Below are positions 22,200 through 35,110 of a stretch of 64,000 bases of DNA, in pieces. The DNA is from Neocallimastix lanati (nom. inval.) (taxonomy: Eukaryota; Neocallimastigomycota; Neocallimastigomycetes; Neocallimastigales; Neocallimastigaceae), in NCBI GenBank assembly GCA_016946835.1, contig JACVTC010000054.1, positions 460,001 to 524,000 of the forward strand, written 5' to 3'. Made by a program: the position numbers and the translations under genes. The notes beneath the pieces are model-generated. The model worked only from the letters and a program-made list of their open reading frames with translations, made no database searches and was not told the origin of the DNA. Numbering within the stretch: the stretch's first letter is position 1; each line of letters opens with the position of its first letter.

Positions 22200-25100
22200 T
22201 TAATTATTTTTAATGTTATCTTTAACATCATTTAAATAATCTTCATAATCACTTTGTGTGAAATCATTTCCATTCTTTACATCTGGAGCTTGGATTGGTG
22301 AAGATCCACCATTATTACTCTTTGGGACTGTGAAATCATTTTCACTACTTAAATCATTCTTATCACCAAGACTAACACCATCAATTTCTGCTTCTTCTTC
22401 AGAATCTTCATCATTAATAAGTGGAATATCAATCTTTACATCTACACCATCGTCAAATTCTCCTTCTGGAATTTCATTAGTAGTAATTTTTGGAAAAGAA
22501 GGTGCTTCAGTTGAACTTTTTGGAGCAGTTGGAGCAGTTGGAGCAGACGGAATATCAGAGCCGGAAACTTGGGCTTCATCACTTGAATCCTCATCATTTA
22601 CAAGAGGAGCATTCACTGTAGCAACATCATCTTCTTCTGATTGTTCATCAGCTGGTTCAGCTGGAGGAGCTTGAGTTGGAGCCGGTTTTGGAAGAGTTTT
22701 AGTAACAGTTACAGTCTTTGGAACATTTGGAGCTTCTGGAATACTTTTAGTAGTAGATTGAGGAGCTACTTCAGCTTCTTCAATATCATTATCATTATCA
22801 GTTTCAACTTTAACATTAGAAGTATCAACTTCAGCATTATCTAATTCAAGATCAGAACTGTTTTGAATGTCATCACTTTCACCATTAGCAACATCTGCGC
22901 CTGCAACATCAGCTTCATCTTGTGAAACTTCGTTATTATCAGTAACATTAACTGGAGAAACATCAGCTGTATCAGCATAATCATCTTCAGAATCTTCTTC
23001 ATTAACTAATGGAATATTTGCATCAACTTCAACTTCTTCAGCTGAGTTTTCATCAGCTGCTGCAACATCGGCATTATCTTCGGCTTGGACTTCTTCAACA
23101 TCATTGTCATCATCAGTTTCAACTTTAACATTAGAAGTATCAACTTCAGCATTATCTAATTCAAGATCAGAACTGTTTTGAATATCATCACTTTCACCAT
23201 TAGCAACATCAGCGCCAGCAACATCAGCTTGGGCTTCCTCAACATCACTGTCATTATCAGTTTCAACTTTAACATTAGATGTATCTACTTCAGCATTATC
23301 TAATTCAAGATCAGAACTGTTTTGAATATCATCACTTTCTCCATTAGCAATATCAGCGCCAGCAACATCAGCTTGGGCTTCCTCAACATCACTGTCATTA
23401 TCAGTTTCAACTTTAACATTAGATGTATCTACTTCAGCATTATCTAATTCAAGATCAGAACTGTTTTGAATATCATCACTTTCACCATTAGCAACATCTG
23501 CACCTGCAACATCAGCTTCATCCTGTGAAACTTCATTATTACTATCTGTAAGATTTACTGGAGCAACATCTTCAGATTCTTCAGGAATAGTTTTTGTACC
23601 AGTTGGGAGATTACTTGGAATAGTTTTGGTTGGAAGTGCTTTAGTTGGGAGAGCCTTAACGGATGGAAGAGTTTTAGAAGCTTTAGTTGGAAGAGTCTTA
23701 GAAGCTGGAACTGCTTTAGTACTAAGTAATTCAATTGGAATAGTTTTAGATGAAACAATATTTTTTGTACATGGAAGAGTCTTAGAGGATGGAAGAGCTT
23801 TTACAGCTAATCCAATTGGGATAGTCTTTGGTTTTGGAAGAGCTTTACTACTAACAAATTCGGGTGGAAGAGTCTTAGTCTTAATAGAAGGAAGAGTTTT
23901 TGAACCTGGAAGTGTCTTAGTCTTAATAACTGGAAGAGTTTTAGAACCTGGAAGTGTCTTAACTGGAAGTGTTTTAACTGGAAGTGTCTTAGAAGCTGGA
24001 GTATCTTCACCAGCAACAGCATCTTGAACTTCTTCATCTTCTGATTCTTCTTCTTCTACTCCAATTTCAACTCCATCATCTTCGACTTCAACTTCATCTT
24101 CATCTGAAACTTCATCATTATCAGTAACATTTACTGGAGCTACTTCTTCCTCTTCAGTTTCTTCTGGAATGGTTTTAGTACCAGTTGGGAGATTAGTTGG
24201 AATGGTCTTAGTTGGAAGAGCCTTAGCTGATGGAAGAGCTTTAACTGATTTAGTTGGAAGAGCTTTAGCTGATGGAAGAGCTTTAGTTGACTTAGAAGGA
24301 AGAGTCTTAGCAGATTTTGTTGGAAGAGTCTTAGAAGTTGGAATTTCCTTAGCAGATTTAGCTGGAAGAGTTTTAGAAGGTGGAATAGTCTTAGTCTTAA
24401 TAACCGGAAGAGTTTTAGAACCTGGAAGTGTCTTAACTGGAAGTGTTTTAACTGGAAGTGTCTTAGAAGCTGGAGTATCTTCACCAGCAACAGCATCTTG
24501 AACTTCTTCATCTTCTGATTCTTCTTCTTCTACTCCAATTTCAGCTCCATCATCTTCGACTTCAACTTCATCCTCATCTGAAACTTCATCATTATCAGTA
24601 ACATTTACTGGAGCTACTTCTTCCTCTTCAGTTTCTTCTGGAATGGTTTTAGTACCAGTTGGGAGATTAGTTGGAATGGTCTTAGTTGGAAGAGCCTTAG
24701 CTGATGGAAGAGCTTTAACTGATTTAGTTGGGAGAGCTTTAGCTGATGGAAGAGCTTTAGTTGACTTAGAAGGAAGGGTTTTAGCAGATTTTGATGGAAG
24801 AGTCTTAGAAGTTGGAATTTCCTTAGCAGATTTAGCTGGAAGAGTTTTAGAAGGTGGAATAGTCTTAGTCTTAATAACTGGAAGAGTTTTAGAACCTGGA
24901 AGTGTCTTAACTGGAAATGTCTTAACTGGAAGTGTCTTAACTGGAAGTGTCTTAGAAGCTGGAGTATCTTCGGCAACAGCATCTTGAACTTCTTCATCTT
25001 CTGATTCTTCTTCTTCTACTCCAATTTCAGCTCCATCATCTTCGACTTCAACTTCATCCTCATCTGAAACTTCATCATTATCAGTAACATTTACTGGAGC

Positions 25101-26465
25101 TACTTCTTCTTCAGTTTCTTCTGGAATGGTTTTAGTACCAGTTGGGAGATTAGTTGGAATGGTCTTAGTTGGTAGAGCCTTAGCTGATGGAAGAGCTTTA
25201 ACTGATTTAGTTGGAAGAGCCTTAGCTGATGGTAGAGCTTTAGCTGATTTAGCTGGAAGAGTCTTAGAGCCTGGAAGTGTCTTAGAAGCGGGAGTAGTAC
25301 CTTCACCGGCATCAGCATCTTGTTCTTCTTGAACCTCATCATCTTCTTCCGAATCCTCTTCATCAACTTTAACATCTGAATTATCAAGAATTACTTCTTC
25401 TTCATCGGAATCATTATCATCTTCTTCAACCAAAGTTTCTTTATTGTCATCAGCTTGTTCAGAATTTTCTACAGTAATTTCTGGCTCTGGAATTGACTTT
25501 GTTCTGGTCTTAAGTAACTCTGGGGGAATAGTTTTTGTTCCTGGAAGAGCCTTTGCAGATGGGAGAGCCTTCGTTTGTGAAGGAAGAGTTTTAGAAGATT
25601 TAACTGGAAGAGTTTTAGATAATGAAGGAAGTGTTTTAGAAGATTTAGCTGGAAGAGTTTTAGATAACGAAGGAAGTGTTTTTGAAGATTTAACTGGAAG
25701 AGTTTTAGATAATGAAGGAAGTGTTTTTGAAGATTTGGCTGGAAGAGTTTTAGATAATGAAGGAAGTGTTTTAGAAGACTTAGCTGGAATAGTTTTAGAA
25801 GATTTAACTGGAAGAGTTTTAGATAATGAAGGAAGTGTTTTTGAAGATTTAACTGGAAGAGTTTTAGATAATGAAGGAAGTGTTTTTGAAGATTTGGCTG
25901 GAAGAGTTTTAGATAATGAAGGAAGTGTTTTTGAAGATTTAACTGGAAGAGTTTTAGATAATGAAGGAAGTGTTTTTGAAGATTTAACTGGAAGTGTTTT
26001 AGATAATGAAGGAAGTGTTTTTGAAGATTTAACTGGAAGTGTTTTAGTTATTTCAGGAAGAGCTTTAGCTGATGGTATAGCTTTAGTAGTATTAAGGAAT
26101 TCAGGTGGAATAGTTTTTGTTGTTTTAATTATAGATGGAATAGTTTTGGATGTCTTATTGGTTGTTTTCTTTGATGTTTTTGCTTTAGTTGGTTTATTAA
26201 TATGACATGGAAGAGGTTCAGTCCCAACAACAGTTGTATCTAAATTTGGAAGTGAATCATCAGCAACAATATTCTTACTTTCTAAAATTGATTCAGCATT
26301 AGCCTTTTTTTGTGATCCAACAAGTGGAAGTTCTGGTAAGTCCGGATTACCAATAAAATCATTGTCTAATGCATTGTTAACAGCAAAATCACTTTCGACA
26401 ACTGGAATAGTGAAAGCTTGCAAACTTAATGAGAGTATTAATAATTTTTTAGCTATTGAATACAT
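22200..26465 (-). CDS. Giant secreted K-x-LP / acidic repeat protein (1421 aa)
   Basis: Complete minus-strand ORF beginning MYSIAKKLLILSLSLQAF, a signal peptide ending near VVES. Repeats are nested at three scales. K-T-L-P/K-A-L-P/K-T-I-P tetrapeptides form a 15-residue unit SSKTLPSLSKTLPVK, repeated about ten times (DNA about 25580-26050). A larger block of about 158 residues (period about 474-483 bp, DNA about 24000-25340) joins KTLP strings to an acidic stretch DNDEVSDEDEVEVEDDG and occurs about three times. Nearer the C-terminus a unit of about 48 residues (ADVANGESDDIQNSSDLELD...) occurs about four times (DNA about 22790-23510). The chain alternates basic Lys-Pro and acidic Asp/Glu segments. 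There is one Cys, no membrane anchor and no catalytic domain. It is likely a disordered extracellular polyampholyte. K-x-LP motifs link it to the 10.5 and 44-kb genes. Plus-strand ORFs inside are shadows. Confidence 0.88.
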   Translation of the reverse strand: MYSIAKKLLILSLSLQAFTIPVVESDFAVNNALDNDFIGNPDLPELPLVGSQKKANAESILESKNIVADDSLPNLDTTVVGTEPLPCHINKPTKAKTSKKTTNKTSKTIPSIIKTTKTIPPEFLNTTKAIPSAKALPEITKTLPVKSSKTLPSLSKTLPVKSSKTLPSLSKTLPVKSSKTLPSLSKTLPAKSSKTLPSLSKTLPVKSSKTLPSLSKTLPVKSSKTIPAKSSKTLPSLSKTLPAKSSKTLPSLSKTLPVKSSKTLPSLSKTLPAKSSKTLPSLSKTLPVKSSKTLPSQTKALPSAKALPGTKTIPPELLKTRTKSIPEPEITVENSEQADDNKETLVEEDDNDSDEEEVILDNSDVKVDEEDSEEDDEVQEEQDADAGEGTTPASKTLPGSKTLPAKSAKALPSAKALPTKSVKALPSAKALPTKTIPTNLPTGTKTIPEETEEEVAPVNVTDNDEVSDEDEVEVEDDGAEIGVEEEESEDEEVQDAVAEDTPASKTLPVKTLPVKTFPVKTLPGSKTLPVIKTKTIPPSKTLPAKSAKEIPTSKTLPSKSAKTLPSKSTKALPSAKALPTKSVKALPSAKALPTKTIPTNLPTGTKTIPEETEEEEVAPVNVTDNDEVSDEDEVEVEDDGAEIGVEEEESEDEEVQDAVAGEDTPASKTLPVKTLPVKTLPGSKTLPVIKTKTIPPSKTLPAKSAKEIPTSKTLPTKSAKTLPSKSTKALPSAKALPTKSVKALPSAKALPTKTIPTNLPTGTKTIPEETEEEEVAPVNVTDNDEVSDEDEVEVEDDGVEIGVEEEESEDEEVQDAVAGEDTPASKTLPVKTLPVKTLPGSKTLPVIKTKTLPGSKTLPSIKTKTLPPEFVSSKALPKPKTIPIGLAVKALPSSKTLPCTKNIVSSKTIPIELLSTKAVPASKTLPTKASKTLPSVKALPTKALPTKTIPSNLPTGTKTIPEESEDVAPVNLTDSNNEVSQDEADVAGADVANGESDDIQNSSDLELDNAEVDTSNVKVETDNDSDVEEAQADVAGADIANGESDDIQNSSDLELDNAEVDTSNVKVETDNDSDVEEAQADVAGADVANGESDDIQNSSDLELDNAEVDTSNVKVETDDDNDVEEVQAEDNADVAAADENSAEEVEVDANIPLVNEEDSEDDYADTADVSPVNVTDNNEVSQDEADVAGADVANGESDDIQNSSDLELDNAEVDTSNVKVETDNDNDIEEAEVAPQSTTKSIPEAPNVPKTVTVTKTLPKPAPTQAPPAEPADEQSEEDDVATVNAPLVNDEDSSDEAQVSGSDIPSAPTAPTAPKSSTEAPSFPKITTNEIPEGEFDDGVDVKIDIPLINDEDSEEEAEIDGVSLGDKNDLSSENDFTVPKSNNGGSSPIQAPDVKNGNDFTQSDYEDYLNDVKDNIKNN

Positions 26466-29400
26466 TATAAATTATAATATTAATTTCGAATCTGTTTTTA
26501 TATTTTGATTTTATTTTATATTTTATTTTTATTTATATTTTTATTTTTTTAAAAAATATAACACAAATTAGTATTTTTTATCAGTTTATTATTAAATAAT
26601 ATTATATATTATTAGCTCTTAAATATATATACTTTATTTACAATTTATTGATTATTTACTTCCTGAGTATTTATATTAAAATGTCTTGTTTATTAATAAT
26701 TATAAATTTTTAATTGAATAATTTTCTTTTTAAAATTAATAATATAAAAAAAAATATTACTTCATAAAAAATTAACAATTATCGTAAAACAAACAAGACA
26801 ATTTAAAGTTATTATGTTTAAATTACGATTGTAACTATATACAATAAAAATATATATTATTAAAATTAAACAAACAATAAATTTTAAATATATATATATA
26901 TTTTTTTTTTTATTTTGGATTTTAAAATTAGAATTTACTTTTTTAATCTAATATTCTTGAAATCACTAAAATAAAAAAAAAAAAAAAAAAAGTTATTAAA
27001 TAAACCAAAAAAAAAATATATATATATATATATATAAAAATAAAAAAAATATTTATATATTTTATTATTAGTAAATATATATTACAAACTTTAATTATAA
27101 TAAATAAATTATTTTAATGATTATTTTAATAAAGTTTTCAATCTATAATTTTTATATAAACTTATTATTGTAACATTTTTTATATATATATATATATTTA
27201 AATAATCATTGGGAACAGTCATATAATATAATGAAAAAATTATTATATAATATTTAATATATTTTAAGTTTTTTTTTTTTTTTATTACTATATATCATTA
27301 CTTCATCATCGTTTTTAAAGTTATTTCTAATAACAAAAAAATATGTATATATATAATAATAGTATTAATAATAATAAATAATAATAATACATAAAACATT
27401 TTATATTAAATATGGCATAAATTTATAAATATATTAATATACCTATTAAATATTATATATGATATAAAGTTATTAACATATATTGATATATACTGTTTTT
27501 TCTATTTAATTTATTAAACTTTTTTTATTTATTTATTTTTACTTAATTATTATAGAAAATATATTAATATATATAATTATGTATATTATTAATACTTTAA
27601 TAAAACTTTTATTCAATATTTTCAATATATACAATTTATATAACATCTTTAATTTATTTATATAATATATTTAATTTATATATAATATTTTATTTATATT
27701 AATTCAACAAAATAATATTAATTTTAATTAAAATGATTATTATTAATTTAATAAATATCAATTAATTTTAAATATATTATATATTAAATTTTTTACCATT
27801 TAAAATTTTTTTCCTTTTTAAAATAATATAAAAAAATTATACAAATATTAAAATTTATAAATATCAAATAATTAAGTAAAAAAAAAAAAGAGCAAACAAT
27901 TGAACATCTTACTAATCTCAATCATATATAAAAGTAGATACATAATAATTATTTTAAAAAAATACTTTCAACTATTAAAAAATTTAAATAATAATAATAA
28001 TAGAAATGAGAAATATGAATGATTTATTCATATATATAACATTTTTAAATTGATGAAAACTAATTTTTAGCATAATCTTTTTTTTTTTTATAATAATATT
28101 TTTTAAATAAAATGTTATTCTCTTTTTTTTTTTTTAATTATTGTAATATTGAAATAATTGAAATAAGAAAAAAAATAACTTATAATTGTAAATAATTACT
28201 ATTTTCCACATTTTCGTAATATTATTATGATGCTTTATATATTACTTTAATAATAAATATTTAATAACTATAACTTTTCAATATATAATGAAAAGAAATG
28301 AATATAAATATTTTTTCTATATAAAATAGATAAAAAAAAAAAAAGATTATGCTAAAAATTATTAATATATGAATATCTTATTGGATTGTTTACCATAAAA
28401 TACTTTTAATCAAATATAAATTAAAAAAAAAAAGTTTAAATATAGAACAAAATATATACTAATGTAAAATGTAAAACTTGTATAATTAATTATTAATAAA
28501 ATAATATAAAATTAATTTATTATTCTAATCATGTGATTTGTTTATTTAATAAAGTTACTATACATTAATAATTTTAGTATTAAATTGTATTACTCTTAAA
28601 AAAAATTACAATCCAATAATACTTAAAATTTAATATTCTATATTTAAATAATTTTCTATTTGATATTAAGGAATAAACTATCAATATAATTATAATTAAT
28701 ACAAACTTTATTTTATAATATTTGAATTTTGTATTGGTTACACGAAAGATTAACACTTAAATATATATTAAAAATAACACAATCATGAAAAAAAAATAAA
28801 AAATAAATTAATGTAAAAACTTTATTTTATAAAATAGTTTTTTTTATGAAAAATTTTAAAATTGAAAAAAAAATTTTCGACATTGTAAAAATTATATAAT
28901 ATTTATTAAATAAAAATTATATTATTATTATTAATTATTACAATTTTTTTTTATTATTATTCCTAATGGATGGAACGAAAAATTAATAATAAGGTTGTAC
29001 TTTTTTGTAAAAAAATTGTAAAAATAATAAAAAAGACACTACAATAAATATTTATTATTAAAAAAGTAAAACGAACTTTTTAGGAAATTTATTTTATATT
29101 TTTATTTAAAATGTACCATCCGTTATGAAATAATAATTTTTTTTATCTTCTTTTTTTATTTTTTTTTAAAAAAAATATTTATTATATATATTTTATAAAT
29201 GTGGTATTACCTTTTTTTTTTTAATATTTTGTTAAATAAATAATATATTCATAATTATATAGTTATATAATTGAAAATAAATAGTTTTTTAAAAATTTAA
29301 TATATTTCCTTTTTTTAATAAAAAAGAAAAAAAACATGGAGTATAAAATTATAATTTTGATTTGCAACAAATATTTTATATTTACTAAAAATGGTATATA

Positions 29401-30105
29401 AAAATTTAATTGAAAATAAAAGTTTTATTAAAAAAAAAAAGGATTGAAATGAGGCTGTAAATTATTTTTTTTGAATTAAATAATCACTAATTAATAAGTA
29501 AATGTAATAGTCGTGGCTTTAAAAATTAAGGGTTTTAAGTAATATAAATTATTATATGTTAAACAATTAATGCAACATTTATATCATGATTTACAATATA
29601 ATAATGGCTCCTATTCATTATTTATTTAAAATTGAAAAAGAAAGTGAGAAAATAAATAATAATATAATAATAAATCTTATCAAATATAAAATAATAAAAT
29701 ATAATAATATAATATACTACAAAAAAATAATTATTTGTTATATAATTATTATTAAAATCAAAGAAAAAAACGCAAACAATTTTTTATTTTTTTATATTTT
29801 GTTATAATAAAATAATATTAATTTTTTTTTCTGTTTTATTTCTATTTTATTTTAATTTTACTCTATTAATAGAATTAGTATAATATATAAATATTATTAT
29901 ATATATTTTACATTAAAAATAGTCTTAGATGTATTAGATAAATTAACATTATAATAAAAAAAAATACCCTAATTTTATTATATACTAATAGAATTAATTA
30001 ATCGATATAACAATAATATCTTTAAAATAATTTTTATAATTATTGTTTTGTATTATGAGATATATTATTGTTATCATATAATTGTTATTTCTCTCTTTCT
30101 ATTAT

Positions 30106-30318
30106 TATTATTATTTATTATTTATTATTTATTATTTATTATTTATTATTTATTATTTATTATTTATTATTTATTATTTATTATTTATTATTTATTATTT
30201 ATTATTTATTATTTATTATTTATTATTTATTATTTATTATTTATTATTTATTATTGTTAATTGCTATTCATTATTTATTATTTATTATTTATTATCTATT
30301 ATTTATTATTTTTTATAT
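30106..30318 (+). repeat. TTATTTA 7-bp minisatellite
   Basis: About 28-30 nearly perfect 7-bp units (TTATTTA), interrupted once by TGTTAATTGCTATTCA at about 30254. Because 7 is not a multiple of 3, all three frames are open and give spurious Ile/Leu/Phe/Tyr ORFs. Confidence 0.9.
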
Positions 30319-30784
30319 ACTGGAATAGAATATTAATTTTCTATATATATAAAATATGTTAAAATGATAAAATTAATAAATAAAGATATTTTTTATTAAA
30401 TAAAAAAAGGATTGATTAATCATTCCTTTTTTTTTTTTTTTTTTTAATATAGTATTAAATTATGGTACAAGGAAACAATAAAGCAACAAAACAAAAATAA
30501 AAGTAAAAATAAAAGTAATAAAAATGATTATAGAAAAAGGTTATTAAAGAAGGTCAATTATACTTCATATAAAGTATATGTAACTATTAAAAAAAAAAAA
30601 ACCATATAATTTAATAAACAATGATTGTTTATTATATATTATACATAATATATAAACATGAAACAAACAACAATAAATAAAATAAATAATAAATAATAAA
30701 TAATAATACTAAATAATAATTAATAATTAATAATTAATAAATAAATAATAAATAATTAAATAATAAAAAATAAACATTAAAAAA

Positions 30785-30925
30785 AATTTTAAATAATTAT
30801 GAAATAATAAAAGTAAAAAGTAAAAAAAATGTTAAATAACAATTATAAAATAATAAAAGTAAAAAGTAAAAAAAAAATGTTAAATAACAGTTATGAAATA
30901 ATAAAAGTAAAAAGTAAAAATAGTT
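30785..30925 (+). repeat. Three-unit tandem repeat (about 54 bp)
   Basis: Units read approximately TAAATAAC(A/G)(A/G)TTATGAAAT, then AATAAAAGTAAAAAGTAAA and an A tract. Three copies in direct order with A-tract length variation. Confidence 0.75.
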
Positions 30926-32221
30926 TTTATTTCTATAGAAAAAACTATTTTAAAAATTGTAAATAAAATAAAAATATACGAATAAAAAAAAAAAACCAAT
31001 AAATATATATATATATATATATTTTTTTTTTAATTTGATAATAAAAATATTTATTTATGATTCAATATTTTCAAGTTTTCTTTTAGATATATCCATTTTA
31101 TTTTATTTTTTTTTTCTTTTTCTTTTATACATTCAAAGTTTCATCATTTAATAAAACTTTTTTTTTTTTTAAAAAAAAAAATAATAATAAATAAATAATA
31201 AAAATGAATAATAAAATAAATAATAAAAATAAATAATAAAATAAATAATAAAAATAAAAATAAAAATAAAATAAAATAAAATTTTGGATTCTCTTTTATG
31301 TAAAAGGAATAATAAAATTGAATAATAAAATAACTTTTTTTTTTTTTTTTTTTTTTTTGTATTTACCAAAACTAAAAATAATAATTTTTTAAAAAAAATA
31401 ATTTAATAGTAAATCATAACAAAAATAAACTTCACCTTGAATTAAATTTAAAATTATTTTATTTATATTATTTATTGACTTTTTTTTTTTTTTTTTTTTT
31501 TGAATAGAAAAGTGGAAAAAGAAAAGAAAAAAAAAAAAAAAAAAAAAAAGAAAAAAAAAATTTAAAACATATTACTCTAATATATAAAAAAAAAATTAAA
31601 ATTACAGGAAAACTAATATATAAATATTTATAATCAAAGAAAATATTTTAAAATTTCATTATATTATAACAAAAAATACATATTTTAACTTTATATATCT
31701 ACTTTTTTTTGTTTTTTTTTTCTCTTTATTTTTTTTTTAAATAAAAAAAAATTATATAAATATATAATTTTAATAAATCTTAAATATTATAATTTCTTTA
31801 TAAAAAAATAATATATTTATATTATCAACTTTATATATATATATATATTTTTATTTTAAAAAATAAATATGAAAAAAAAAAAAAAAAAAAAACACAATAT
31901 GTTGTTAATACTTTTTTTTTTTTTTTTTTGTTTAAAAAATAAAATCAATTCATAAAATAGGATATAGTTGTAGAAATATATATAATAAAAAGAATATATT
32001 TTATTATTATAATCAATAGGTTACATAAATAAAAAATATTTTTACTATATTTATGTTTTGTTGTTTTATAATTTATAATTAATGTATATTAATGTTGATT
32101 ATGGTAGACATTATTATTCCTTTAAACTTTTTTTTTTTTTTAGTTTTTGTTTTTATTACTGAATGTTTATGATAATAAATGGAATGGAATGATTTTTCGT
32201 TTTCGTTTCTTTCAGTGACAC

Positions 32222-32710
32222 TTAGTTGATAACTGGAACATCGGCATCTTCATCAACTAACTCAAGAGTAACTTTGGAAGTATCAAATTCAGTAGTACTT
32301 GAGGTTGATCCATGGCTTTTACCACTACCACCACCACCATTGTTGTTGTTGTCAATACTCCACCAGTCACTACCCCAAGTCCAATTATCCCATGGATTTT
32401 TATTTTTCTTCTCTTCCTTTGGTTTATTTGGAGTGTTTTCCTTTTTCTTATCACCTTTCTTACCTTTACCATTGTTATCCCACCAGTTACCTCCCCAGGC
32501 ATTATTACTTGGTTGTTGCCAATTGTTGTTACCACCCCAACCTCCACTGGAGAAGAAGTTATCAAAGAAATTATTATTATTATCTATAAAGAAATGGGAA
32601 ACAGTACTAGTAATACCTGGATACTTAAAACCATTGAATGGTAATGGCATCGTCTTAACCATGTATAAAACGTCAAGAGTAAAACATACGAAAAGTAATT
32701 TATAATTCAT
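32222..32710 (-). CDS. Secreted Trp/Asn/Gly-rich small protein (162 aa)
   Basis: Complete minus-strand ORF. The N-terminus MNYKLLFVCFTLDVLYM is a probable signal peptide, followed by PLPFNGFKYPG. The mature protein alternates Trp-Asn-Gly segments (GGWGGNNNWQQPSNNAWGGN), a Lys/Asp/Glu/Pro linker (about residues 82-108), a second Trp segment (NPWDNWTWGSDWW), an Asn-Gly-Ser linker and an acidic tail ending DADVPVIN. There are two Cys, both early and one or both inside the signal peptide, and no membrane anchor. Clustered Trp in Gly/Asn sequence could mediate carbohydrate or protein stacking, but no known binding domain is visible. It lies among other secreted low-complexity genes and shares a Pro-Leu-Pro-type motif after the signal. 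GC content exceeds the flanks, supporting the frame. Function unknown. Confidence 0.75.
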   Translation of the reverse strand: MNYKLLFVCFTLDVLYMVKTMPLPFNGFKYPGITSTVSHFFIDNNNNFFDNFFSSGGWGGNNNWQQPSNNAWGGNWWDNNGKGKKGDKKKENTPNKPKEEKKNKNPWDNWTWGSDWWSIDNNNNGGGGSGKSHGSTSSTTEFDTSKVTLELVDEDADVPVIN

Positions 32711-34973
32711 TTTTGTAAAACTTTCTTTTTTAAATTTTAAAATTCTTTAAATCTAAATATTATTTAAAATTTATGTTGAAAAATAAAAGTTTATAACAAC
32801 TTATATATAATTTATTGTACTATGAGTATTTAGAATATTTTGAGAGTGCTTCAATAAATTATCTTATTTAATTTTTTTATAGCAACGTATAAAAAAATAC
32901 AGTACAAAATAAGATAATTTTTTTAAAGAATGTTATTAAACAATTGATTGACTTTTTTTTTTATTATTTATATTTCCTTGTAAATTTTATTCTTATTTTT
33001 TCCTTTTTTTTTTTTTTTTTTTAATAAATTAATTGAAATATAATAAATTATTGACTATACAAATAAATTGAAGAATAAATAAATAATTATATATAATATA
33101 TACAAATTATATTTAATTTACAAAATTTTTTTCTTTTTTTAAATAAGAAAAAAAAATAAAAAACAAAAAAAAAATAATAAAATTATTTTAAAATCGACTA
33201 TTCAATTTAAATTATTTTACATTAATTTCTTTATAAGTTTAAAAATCAAAAATAAATAAAAAAAAAAATTTTTTTATACAATTTTTGTGTTTTTATTACT
33301 TTTTTTTTTTTAATTGTTATTATTAATTTAATAAAAAATTAAGATTAATAATATTTTTTATGATTTAGTATAAATATATTGGAATTATTATTATAAATCT
33401 CCTTTTATTATATATTTTAATAAATATAAAAAATATATATTATTATTTTTTTTTTTTATAATCATAAATAAATTATATATAAATATAAGATATATAATAA
33501 ATATCTAAAAATTATTATTCTCTATTTATTTTTAATAATTAAAAATTAAAAAAAAAAAACTATTATTTCTTATATTATTATTTAATGTAATCCTAATTAT
33601 TTTTTCAAATATATACTTAATATTAGTGGTATATATTAATATTCTATAATATAATATTTTAATATATTTAATATTAAATTTGGATTCCTATTTTATTTTT
33701 CCATTAATTAAATTTTCAGCCAATATTTTTAGTAAGTAATTAATAAATAAATAAATAAAATAAATAAATAAAAAATAAATTTTCTTTTTAAATAACATTT
33801 GTATATTATTCAATTAGAATTTAATTTATTCAATATAAATATATATATTATTAATAGATATTTTCATTAAATTTATAATATTAAATAAATTAAATATTTA
33901 TGTATAACACTTATTAAATTGATATTAAAATATGGTATATTATATTATATAACATTGCATAATAAAAAGAAATATAAATGTACTACAATAAATTATAAAT
34001 TATAAATTAATATAGAATTACAATAAGTTTTATAGTTTTAATATACCAAATTTAATATTAATTATATTACTTGCGGAACATTAAGGTGCCACATTTTTTA
34101 TTATGTTTTTTTTTTTTTTTACTTAGTAAAAATAAAATAAAAAAAAATAATTATATAAAATTTTAAATGTTTTATATATGGTAATTTCATAAATCTTATT
34201 AAATATCATTAAAACAATATATATTATTTTGTTTTTATTTATTAATATATTATAATATATTATGTTTATATAGATTAAATTAATTTTAAATAAGAATTAT
34301 TTTTATATTATTTATTTATTTATATACATATATACATTTTTTTTCTATTTATTTATAAATTATAATTAACGGCACAAAAGTAATTTTAGTTCAAATTTTA
34401 ATATTTTATTTATTTATTAGCTTATTTATATATATGTTTATTTATTTATTTATATTTATTTGTTTAATTATTTATTTGTTTATTTATTTATTTGTTTGTT
34501 TTTTTGTTTGTTTTTTTGTCATTAATTTTAATGTAAAGATAATTTTTTTCTTATAAAACCTTTAGTAAAATATTTAAAAAAAAAAAAACTTTTAGATTAT
34601 TTTTTCAGAGAATACTAAGTAAAATTATTTGAGAAAAAAAAAACTTAAAATTATTTTTTTTCAGAAAATATTTATAGTTAAAATACAAAAAAGATATATA
34701 TAAGTTATTACTATGAATCCATAAATTTTAATTAATGACAAAAATTATAAAAATATAAGATAATTTTATAAAAAAAAATATTCACATTTGTAATTATTAG
34801 TAGTAGTTTTGAATATTATATATTATTTTTATTATTATTACTACCAGTACTATTATTTTAACTAATCAACAATTAAATTATATTTAATAAATGTGAAATT
34901 AAATAATATTACAATTATTCTATTAAATATAAAAAAATTAATATGATTTTTTTTCTTTTAATTGTTTGTTTGT

Positions 34974-35110
34974 TATAATTATTATTATTATTACAAAATC
35001 TTGAGAAATCTGATTTTTAAACTATTTAAATTATGAAATTTTTATAATTATTATTATTATTACAAAATCTTGAGAAATCTGATTTTTAAACTATTTAAAT
35101 TATGAAATTT
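34974..35110 (+). repeat. Perfect 69-bp tandem duplication
   Basis: A unit containing TTACAAAATCTTGAGAAATC then TGATTTTTAAACTATTTAAA occurs twice back to back; TTGAGAAATC starts at 35001 and again at 35070. The copies look identical, so the duplication is recent. Confidence 0.88.

Larger units (their letters stand above)
26466..32221. other. Long AT-rich intergenic region
   Basis: Almost 6 kb with no supportable gene. A 73-codon ORF at 29586-29807 is Ile/Lys/Asn-only and looks compositional. The region holds (AT)n runs near 27016-27034, many A and T tracts, the minisatellite at 30110-30320 and a short tandem array at 30785-30925 (both listed). Minus-strand sequence just right of 26465 should contain the promoter of the giant secreted gene, but I cannot pick out a specific box. 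Confidence 0.6.

Noticed and set aside
22258-26205. Plus-strand ORFs such as GRVLDNEGSVFEDLT repeats
   Set aside because: Antisense shadows of the KTLP repeats; no leader and no independent evidence.
29586-29807. 73-codon ORF rich in Ile, Lys and Asn
   Set aside because: Same base composition as the surrounding non-coding DNA and no leader or motif.
30048-30336. Ile/Leu/Tyr ORFs across the 7-bp arrays (also 41938-42363 and 54471-54827)
   Set aside because: A 7-bp or 4-bp repeat unit leaves several frames open automatically; composition only.
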